Shown here one piece after another: positions 1-6,402 of a stretch of DNA of 16,264 bases (positions within the stretch are counted from its first letter, which is position 1; every line of letters begins with the position of its first letter). The notes under the pieces were generated by a model that saw only the letters and a program-made list of their open reading frames with translations, did not search any database and was not told where the DNA came from. Made by a program: the position numbers and the translations under genes. Origin of the DNA: UBA1724 sp051884615 (lineage in GTDB: Bacteria; Verrucomicrobiota; Lentisphaeria; Oligosphaerales; Oligosphaeraceae); assembly GCA_051884615.1 (NCBI GenBank), contig JBJEVT010000020.1:1-16264 (forward strand), given 5' to 3'.

Positions 1-586
1 AGCCTGTTTCGTGGATGTTCTTCAGCTTCTGGGTGTCATAGGCGGTGAGGCCGGCGAAGACAATCACGCCCAGGATGCTGAGGGCCAGATCCAAGCCGCT
101 GGAACGGAAGAAAATATTGAGAATTCCCGCCACGATCATCCCCAGCAGCACCATGAAGAGGAGATTGCCCAGGCTGGTCAGATCCCGCTTGGTGATCACG
201 CCGTAGCCGGACATCAGGGCGAAGGTGACGGAGGTGGTCAGGAAGACCTGCCAGATCGAGGCGATCTGGTAGCCATAGAAGATGACGGAGAGGGTGAATC
301 CGTTGAGGACGGAATAGAGCAGAAATCCCACCAGGGACAGGAGGGGGGGAACCCGGGTGGCGACCCAGGAAAGAGCAATGACCACCACAACCTCCAGCAG
401 ACAGCAGGGAAACATCCACGTCATCAGTTTCTCCGGGGCGACGGACTGGTAGGTCTGCCAGGCTGTCACCGCCGTCAGCAGCAACCCCAGGGTCATGATG
501 CCATACACCTTGTTGATGAAGCTGATTTCCAGCAGGGCAAACTTCTGCCGGTCCATGGATTCCGGGTAGTTCGCATTGAAATTCAT
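1..586 (-). CDS. Bax inhibitor-1 (BI-1/YccA) family membrane protein, C-terminus cut off
   Basis: Reading from an ATG at 584-586 to the window edge gives 195 residues without a stop; the C-terminal part lies outside. The start has a good ribosome site (AAGGAG about 8 bases upstream). The protein begins MNFNANYPES and then has a run of hydrophobic helices (at least six are visible), such as GIMTLGLLLTAVTAW and LLEVVVVIALSWVA. The segment FAGLTAYDTQKLK near the visible end, with its Asp between helices, is the characteristic BI-1/UPF0005 motif. The family consists of seven-helix inner-membrane proteins (E. coli YccA and YbhL). YccA interacts with FtsH, and other members are proposed pH-sensitive calcium leak channels; which role applies here cannot be told. 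Family members are about 220-240 residues, so roughly 30-45 are missing. It is 97 bp downstream of mnmA and may be co-transcribed with it. Confidence 0.9.
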   Translation of the reverse strand, partial: MNFNANYPESMDRQKFALLEISFINKVYGIMTLGLLLTAVTAWQTYQSVAPEKLMTWMFPCCLLEVVVVIALSWVATRVPPLLSLVGFLLYSVLNGFTLSVIFYGYQIASIWQVFLTTSVTFALMSGYGVITKRDLTSLGNLLFMVLLGMIVAGILNIFFRSSGLDLALSILGVIVFAGLTAYDTQKLKNIHETG

Positions 587-683
587 TCTTGGATTCTCCT
601 TGGGTTGGGGGCGCGGGAAAAACAGAGTCCCGACGCCCGCATTCTACGGATGATTCCCCGCCTTCTTGCGGCGAGGCGCATTT

Positions 684-1760
684 TCAGGGAAAGGCCTGGT
701 CGATGAAACCGCCGCCCAGCAACAAATCGTCCTGGTAGAAGACGGCCGCCTGTCCCGGGGTGACGGCGTGGATTCCCTGGGGGAACTCCGCCCGGACGCC
801 CCCCTCCGGCAGGGGAGCGAGGACACAGGGTTCGGGGCGCTGCACCGAGCGCACCTTCACCTGGCAGGCCAGGGGAGCCTCCAGTCCGGGCAGGGAGACC
901 CAGTTCATCCCGGTGGCGGTCAGGGCATGATGGAGCACCAGCTCCTGCCCCCCCAGCACCACCCGGTTGCGGCAGGGGTCGATGGCCGTCACATAGAGGG
1001 GGCGGGTGGAGGCCACGCCCAGCCCCTTCCGCTGGCCGATGGTGTATTTCCAATATCCGGTATGACGGCCCAGGACCTTTCCGGTTCCCGCCTCCACGAT
1101 TTCTCCGGGGCGGTCCTCCTCCCCGATGAGCTCATTGGCGTCGCCGCTGTAGAAATCCTGGCTGTCCTGCTTCTCCGCCACCTCCAGGCCCGCCTCCCGC
1201 GCCAGGTTCCTCACCTCCTCCTTGGCGAGTCCCCCCAGGGGGAAGAGCTGATGGCGCAGCTGCTCCTGGGTGAGGCGGCAGAGGAAATAGGACTGGTCCT
1301 TGGGCAGGCAAGTCGCCCGGAGGAGCCGCATCCGGCCCTCGGGTCCCTCCTCCACCCGTGCGTAGTGTCCGGTGGCGAAGGCGTCGAACTCCAGGCCCGC
1401 CTCCCGCGCCAGCCGGGGGAGCATGCCGAATTTCACCCGACCGTTGCACTGGACGCAGGGATTGGGGGTGCGCCCCGCCAGATACTCCCGGCGGAAATAG
1501 GCGATGACCTCCTTTTCGTATTCCCTCGAGCAGTCGAAGACCAGGAAGGGGATGCCCAGCCTCTCGCAGACCGCCCGGGCCGCCGCCTGGGATTTCTCCT
1601 CCCCGGGGCCGAAGCAGCTTTCCCTCTCTCCTCCCCGGTAGGGGGAGTCCTCCTTCCACAAGGCCATGGACACCCCCGTCACCTGGTGTCCCTGGCGCTG
1701 GAGAAGCACGGCCGCCGTGGAGGAGTCCACGCCGCCGCTCATGCCAACGATGATCTTCAT
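684..1760 (-). CDS. mnmA: tRNA-specific 2-thiouridylase MnmA, variant without the usual catalytic cysteine
   Basis: MnmA transfers sulfur to C2 of the wobble uridine (U34) of tRNA-Lys, -Glu and -Gln in the cytoplasm, using ATP to activate the base. The 358-residue product has the family length. Visible motifs are the PP-loop SGGVDSS (residues 8-14), TPNPCVQCNGRVKFG (98-112), ATGHYAR (129-135), KDQSYFLCRL (154-163) and the C-terminal-domain signature IGQRKGLG (241-248). In E. coli-type enzymes the persulfide-carrying Cys lies in DSTGICF; the equivalent segment here is DSQDFYSGD (199-207), with Tyr204 where Cys is expected. A CxxC pair (Cys102, Cys105) is present in the D-loop region. The start is fixed by the conserved MKIIVGMSGG N-terminus; its ribosome site (AGGA, 2 bases from ATG) is poor. 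It follows the C25 protease gene by 48 bp. Identity is secure; the sulfur-transfer mechanism is not. Confidence 0.95.
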   Translation of the reverse strand: MKIIVGMSGGVDSSTAAVLLQRQGHQVTGVSMALWKEDSPYRGGERESCFGPGEEKSQAAARAVCERLGIPFLVFDCSREYEKEVIAYFRREYLAGRTPNPCVQCNGRVKFGMLPRLAREAGLEFDAFATGHYARVEEGPEGRMRLLRATCLPKDQSYFLCRLTQEQLRHQLFPLGGLAKEEVRNLAREAGLEVAEKQDSQDFYSGDANELIGEEDRPGEIVEAGTGKVLGRHTGYWKYTIGQRKGLGVASTRPLYVTAIDPCRNRVVLGGQELVLHHALTATGMNWVSLPGLEAPLACQVKVRSVQRPEPCVLAPLPEGGVRAEFPQGIHAVTPGQAAVFYQDDLLLGGGFIDQAFP

Positions 1761-1806
1761 GGTCCTGATGCCGAATCCGAAAAAACTTGCAGAATCCCCT
1801 CTGTCC

Positions 1807-4800
1807 CTACGGCGCCACCAGACCGGGCTTGGCCAGGCGACGGAAATAGACCCCGCCCGGCGTCAGCATCCGGGTGTCCGGAAGGAGGGAGCGCCAGCCT
1901 TCGGCGCCCATGGTGTAGGCAGGGGAGTCTTTTGAGGGGAAGCGGGGGGAGAGGGGGCCCAGGAGGTGCCAGCCGGCCTCCAGGGAGCGTTCTCCCTGGT
2001 CCGTCCCGCCCCCGTACAGGGTCTTGCTGCCGGCGGCGGGGAAGTGGGCCACATACCCCTCGCCCGGCGTCAGGAGGCGTCCCGTGAAGGGTTGGAAGGC
2101 GCCCTGGCGCCAGCAGAACCAGGCGTCGGCCTCCAGCTCATCCACGAGAACGCCCTCCATGGGCACGGAAAAGAGATTCCAGCCTGTCTTCCAGGAGAGG
2201 GCGAGGGATTCCCGCACGGGCGCAAGGAGAACGTGGCGTCGGCTCTGCTCCCCCTGCGTCTGGGTGAAAAGAGTCGCCTCCAGGGCGATCTCCCCGGGGG
2301 CGTCCTTGGCCGGCGTGACCGTCAGGGTCAGGGGCGCCTTCCAGGCGGGAGCCGTCAGCCAGAGGAAATCCAGGAACCCCTCCCCTTGGCGGCAGAGGGC
2401 GCCCGTCTCCGTCTCCGGCTCCTCCAGAAGGCCGCCGGCGTCCAGGGAGAGGCGTGCCAGGGAATAGGCGGGAATCTCCCGCCCCAGGAAGGAGTGGCTT
2501 TCCGGAACGCCCGGAAGGAAGCGCGCCCGTTCCGGCATGGGCAGAAGCAGGGGAAGAGAGGAAGCGGTCAAATCGGGAGAAGTTCCCTCCTCCCAGCCCT
2601 CCGCCTGGAAGACCAGGGACTCCGCCGCCAGGGGCAGAAAGTAGTTCCCCTCATGGTCGGCGCGCACGGAAAGCCCGTCCTCCTGGCGGGAGATGCGGGC
2701 GTAAGGGACGGGCTCCCGGGTCTCCCCGTCCCGCACGGTGCCGCCCTGCCCTTCCTCCACCACCTCCAGCAGCGTCCGGAGGAGAGCGGCGGCCTCCTGG
2801 CGCGCCTGGGCATCCAGGGAGAGCTCCAGGGAGGGGATTTCCAGATATTCATCCACCCACTGGGAGAAACGCCCCGTGGAGGGATAGCGCTGGGCGAGGG
2901 TGACGGGGGTGGGCAGGCCGGCCTTCTTGGACCAGGCATCTCCCAGGGCCAGAGAGGCGCCCTCCGCGCAAGAAATTGACGTATCTCCTTGGCGCAGAAG
3001 GACTAACACAGACGGATGCCGAAGCATCATCCAGCGGGCAAGAGCCAACTGCTCCGGCTGGGAAGGCAGGGAGAGAGTTCCCCGGAAGGAGGGATGGCGC
3101 CACAGTTCCTCCCATCCCAGGGCGGCGCCCTGGGCCAGAGTGCCCTTGTCCACCGGGAAGCCCCATTCCAGCTCCACGCCCCGGGCATTCTGGGGGGTGC
3201 CGGTTTCATAGCCGTCCGGATTCAGCAGGGGGGCCACCCAAAGGACGCACCGGTCCAGGAGCTCCCGCAGGGCGATGTCCCCCTTTCCGTTCCGGGCGTC
3301 CCAGATCGCCTCCAGGAACGCCATCAGCGTCTCCACGGAGTCGGCATCCTCGCCGGAGAGTCCGGCGCACAGGGCCAACTGGGGAAGAGGAGTCGTGTCC
3401 GCGGCGGCGTCCTCCTCCTCCCGGAGGGAGACCCGCAGAGCCAGCAGAGGTTCTCCCGAAGCGGTGGAGCCCAGGCGGGAAAGGCGGAAATCGGGCCAGC
3501 CGCGGCGGCTCATCTCCTCCATGCGCTCCTGGATCTCCGCGACGCTCCGGGCCGGGCGCTCCGGCGAGAAGGAGGCGGTCTCCAGGGGCTGGATGTTCTT
3601 CGCCGCCAGCCAATCCAGTTCCGGGGAATTGGCACGCACCACAAAGCTCTCGTCATCCCGGGAAAGGAGGGGAAGCCCCGCCCCCGCCGCCGTCTCCAGG
3701 GTGGAATCCGTCAAGGGCAGCTTCACCTTCCACAGACGGGAGGCGGGAATCTCCCCCGCCGACTCCTCCCCGCCGGAGACCGCCTCACGGGGAGGCACGC
3801 CATCCTGCCACTGGCGCACCGCCGCCGTCAGCAACGCCTGGGCCTCCGTGGATTCCTCCGCGCCGGCATATTCCTGCCGCCAGAGGGCAAGCCACTGGTG
3901 CATCTCCTGGTTGGTGACCACCCCGTCCCCGTTGCCGTCGCTCAAGGGGATGCGGAAATTCCGGAGGGGCGCGGAGCCGTCCAACACCCGGATTTCTCCC
4001 CAGAGCGCCACTTTCAGGGAGGCGGGGGAAAGGACCACGACGCCCTCCTCGTCCGTCCGGCCGCCGCACACTTCCCCATTCTGTTCCAGGGCCACGATGC
4101 TCTGGGGCACGGGCTGGTTCTCCCCATCCTCCCCCGGCAGGCCTGCCACCTGGCAATGGAGTTTGCCTTCCCGCCATTGATAGGCCACCTCCAAGGCGCT
4201 CTGGGGGCCGACCCGCAGCAGCGCGGAGGGATCGCCCAGGAAGACGATGCTCCAGGCGTGGTAGATGCCATCCTTCGCCGTGTATGCGCCATTGCTCATG
4301 GTGGTCCCCTCCTGCTTGGCTTCCTGATAGGCGGTGCGGTAGTTCTCGCAGAAGGCCACCGATTCCACCATGCCCCGGGCGGCATAGGCCCCCGTGGTGG
4401 ACAGACGCTCCGCACCGCGGCTCCCCGCCACGGATTCCCCGAAGGAATCCAGCTGGACGATGGGGGGGTCCCAGTAGGTGCTGCCGCCGCCCATCACCGC
4501 GCCAACGGCGGCAAAGTCCCCGTTCTCATTCTCGAAGAGGGACTGTCCCAGGGAGTAATAGGAATCGGTGCAGGCATCCCCGCCCTCGGCCATGGCATGA
4601 TCCAGGCGGCCTGCGTCGCAGACCGGGGTCATCCAGAAGGGGGCGCGGCCGGAAGGGGCAAGGTTCATGGCGTATCTGGAGTCGTAGTTTGTGGTGACGA
4701 ATCCCAGGCAATGCCCGTGGCCCAGATAGAGGAGGAGGGATGCCCCGTCGTTCACCGCCACCTGGAGCGCGCCAGGACAATTCAGATTCCTGTCTTCCGA

Positions 4801-6216
4801 CGGATCCTGGAAGTCGGTGGAGGAATCCAGAATCCCCGCGCTCTCCATCCCGTTCTTCTGGCGGGCCACATTCGCCCAGTCGGTCTGCCCCTGGTAGGGC
4901 CAGCAGTCCGCTTCTTCGCCCGACCCCAGGTAGATGGCGCGCCTGGTCCACTCGTCCCGGGCATCCTCCCCCTGTTCGTAGCGCACCAGCCCCGCCAGAT
5001 AGGTCTCCAGGGCCGCCTGGTCATGGACGGGGATGCGCCCCAGGAAGAGATCCGCATAGCTCAAGTCGTTCTCCCCCGCCAGGAGGGAGTAGGGCACGTC
5101 GGTGCAAAGGGTCTGGTAGGGAGTCTGGTAGGAGAAGGTGTCGGTGGAGAACTGGTAGGGGGGGATTTGGCGCAGGTCTCCCAGGATGAGGAGGTGGGAG
5201 GCCCCCTCCTGCTCATACCAGCTGCGGATCTGCTGGAGGACGGCATCCCGTCCCTCCCCGGTCTCCTGGGGATAGCAGGCCGACAGCACCTCCCATCCCA
5301 GGGAGCGGCGCCACTGAAGATACAGGGCCAGGACCTCGGAGTCCCTCCAGGCGTCGGGAATCAGGACGCCCAGGGTGCCCACGGGAGCGCTTTCGGCGGC
5401 CTCGAAATCCTCCCCGTTCACAAAGAAGCCTCTCTGGAGCCGGGCGAAATCCTGCTGGGCGTCCACCTGGGGCTGTTCCGTGGCGGTGGAGCGAAGCACC
5501 AGGGTTCCCCGGGTGGCGATGCGATAGACCCCCTCCTGGAAATCGTATTGACAGGGCGTCAGACTGACGGTGGTTCCCTGGATGTCCCGAATCTGATAGA
5601 CCGGGGAGAGCCAGGCCGCTTCCGGGAGTCCGTTGGGGGAGCTCATCCCGTAGCCGTCCGGGAGGGAGAGAGGGGTCGTGGAGGAATCCCGGGGTTCCGA
5701 GGAGAGCCGGGGACCGGTGCCCGGCCTGGGCCAGGCGGCGGCGCGCACCTCCACCCCTTCGGCGCGCCATTCCACCGACACCTCCGCGCCGGGAAGGGTG
5801 CCATAGGGGAGAGAGAACCAGGGAACCTGGGGCTGGCCGATGCAATTCCGCAGGGGCGTCCCCTCCACCTGGAGGGCGCTCCACACCCGCCCTTCTTCGT
5901 CCGTCTCCTCCACAAGGGAATAGTCAGGCAAGACAAATTCCAGGACAACCTGGGAGGGGGTGCTGGAAAGAATGCGGAAAGGCCCCCGCCGGCCCAGGCC
6001 CTCCCCCGGGGAGATATTCTGGCCTTCCTGACGGCGGACCCGCCACTCCCCCGCCGCCGGCGGCAACGCCTCCACGGGAGGAGGAGGAATCATGGGAGAG
6101 ACGGAAACCTCCGGAGAGGCGGCGGGAATCCCACCCCGGCGCAAGGCCCTCCCCGCCCCCGTCACAAGAAGAAACAGCCCCAGGACAATCAGGAAGATGC
6201 AAAGGATGCGCCTCAT
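1807..6216 (-). CDS. Large exported C25 (gingipain-like) cysteine protease fused to a degenerate M14 carboxypeptidase-like domain
   Basis: This 1469-residue protein starts with a basic, hydrophobic leader (MRRILCIFLIVLGLFLLVTG), so it is exported or membrane-anchored. Residues about 85-275 resemble a C25 pro-region. The C25 catalytic core (about 280-670) includes LLILGDLRQIPP, DLFLGRIPV, LYLGHGHCLGF with putative catalytic His500, and MTPVCDAG with putative nucleophile Cys533. The 33-residue spacing equals the His211/Cys244 spacing I recall for gingipain R. One EF-hand/dockerin-like loop follows (Asp760, Asn762, Asp764, Glu771). Residues about 900-1145 resemble an M14 carboxypeptidase (LLNPDGYE, NARGVELEWGFP) but the zinc-ligand motifs are lost. 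Residues 1159-1210 look like a carboxypeptidase regulatory-like beta domain. Two related GWNL/GWHL modules (about 1345-1403 and 1415-1469) end the protein. The start has GGGAGGAG about 10 bases upstream. The substrate is unknown. The M14 assignment is less certain than C25. Confidence 0.8.
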   Translation of the reverse strand: MRRILCIFLIVLGLFLLVTGAGRALRRGGIPAASPEVSVSPMIPPPPVEALPPAAGEWRVRRQEGQNISPGEGLGRRGPFRILSSTPSQVVLEFVLPDYSLVEETDEEGRVWSALQVEGTPLRNCIGQPQVPWFSLPYGTLPGAEVSVEWRAEGVEVRAAAWPRPGTGPRLSSEPRDSSTTPLSLPDGYGMSSPNGLPEAAWLSPVYQIRDIQGTTVSLTPCQYDFQEGVYRIATRGTLVLRSTATEQPQVDAQQDFARLQRGFFVNGEDFEAAESAPVGTLGVLIPDAWRDSEVLALYLQWRRSLGWEVLSACYPQETGEGRDAVLQQIRSWYEQEGASHLLILGDLRQIPPYQFSTDTFSYQTPYQTLCTDVPYSLLAGENDLSYADLFLGRIPVHDQAALETYLAGLVRYEQGEDARDEWTRRAIYLGSGEEADCWPYQGQTDWANVARQKNGMESAGILDSSTDFQDPSEDRNLNCPGALQVAVNDGASLLLYLGHGHCLGFVTTNYDSRYAMNLAPSGRAPFWMTPVCDAGRLDHAMAEGGDACTDSYYSLGQSLFENENGDFAAVGAVMGGGSTYWDPPIVQLDSFGESVAGSRGAERLSTTGAYAARGMVESVAFCENYRTAYQEAKQEGTTMSNGAYTAKDGIYHAWSIVFLGDPSALLRVGPQSALEVAYQWREGKLHCQVAGLPGEDGENQPVPQSIVALEQNGEVCGGRTDEEGVVVLSPASLKVALWGEIRVLDGSAPLRNFRIPLSDGNGDGVVTNQEMHQWLALWRQEYAGAEESTEAQALLTAAVRQWQDGVPPREAVSGGEESAGEIPASRLWKVKLPLTDSTLETAAGAGLPLLSRDDESFVVRANSPELDWLAAKNIQPLETASFSPERPARSVAEIQERMEEMSRRGWPDFRLSRLGSTASGEPLLALRVSLREEEDAAADTTPLPQLALCAGLSGEDADSVETLMAFLEAIWDARNGKGDIALRELLDRCVLWVAPLLNPDGYETGTPQNARGVELEWGFPVDKGTLAQGAALGWEELWRHPSFRGTLSLPSQPEQLALARWMMLRHPSVLVLLRQGDTSISCAEGASLALGDAWSKKAGLPTPVTLAQRYPSTGRFSQWVDEYLEIPSLELSLDAQARQEAAALLRTLLEVVEEGQGGTVRDGETREPVPYARISRQEDGLSVRADHEGNYFLPLAAESLVFQAEGWEEGTSPDLTASSLPLLLPMPERARFLPGVPESHSFLGREIPAYSLARLSLDAGGLLEEPETETGALCRQGEGFLDFLWLTAPAWKAPLTLTVTPAKDAPGEIALEATLFTQTQGEQSRRHVLLAPVRESLALSWKTGWNLFSVPMEGVLVDELEADAWFCWRQGAFQPFTGRLLTPGEGYVAHFPAAGSKTLYGGGTDQGERSLEAGWHLLGPLSPRFPSKDSPAYTMGAEGWRSLLPDTRMLTPGGVYFRRLAKPGLVAP

Positions 6217-6323
6217 CGTTCTCTTCTCCTCCCGCTAGGGAAAAACACTTATGGCCCCCCTGCCGGCAATGCGCCCGGTGGAAGGCCCCGATATGCTCCC
6301 TTTCCCCCCCCGTCCCCGCAGAA

Positions 6324-6357
6324 GGACCGGTCCCCGGAAGGGAACCGGGGCCGGTCC
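6324..6357 (-). terminator. GC-rich hairpin downstream of the PpiD-like gene
   Basis: GGACCGGTCCCCGG (6324-6337) and CCGGGGCCGGTCC (6345-6357) pair over 13 bp with one bulged base and a 7-base loop. On the minus strand the hairpin lies about 46 bp after the stop of the 830-residue gene and 107 bp before the C25 protease start. Only a weak T-tract (CCTTCT) follows, so factor-independent termination is plausible but not certain; RNA stability or spacer roles are alternatives. Confidence 0.5.
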
Positions 6358-6362
6358 GACGT

Positions 6363-6390
6363 CCCTCCCCCGCCCTTGGAACGGGGAGGG
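6363..6390 (-). terminator. Second, shorter hairpin immediately after the PpiD-like stop codon
   Basis: CCCTCCCC (6363-6370) pairs with GGGGAGGG (6383-6390), extended by one more C-G pair. It lies 12 bp beyond the stop at 6403-6405 and just ahead of the larger hairpin at 6324-6357. There is no T-tract. The two hairpins together suggest that the transcript ends, or is processed, in this 186-bp gap. Confidence 0.3.
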
Positions 6391-6402
6391 AGCGGAGAGA
6401 GA

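Noticed and set aside
587..683. Hairpin (CCTCGCC/GGCGGGG) between mnmA and the BI-1 gene as a terminator
   Set aside because: No T-tract follows and the stem is short and mismatched; the two genes are more likely co-transcribed.
666..2087. A 473-codon open frame on the plus strand
   Set aside because: It is antisense to mnmA and the end of the C25 protease gene, with no protein features.
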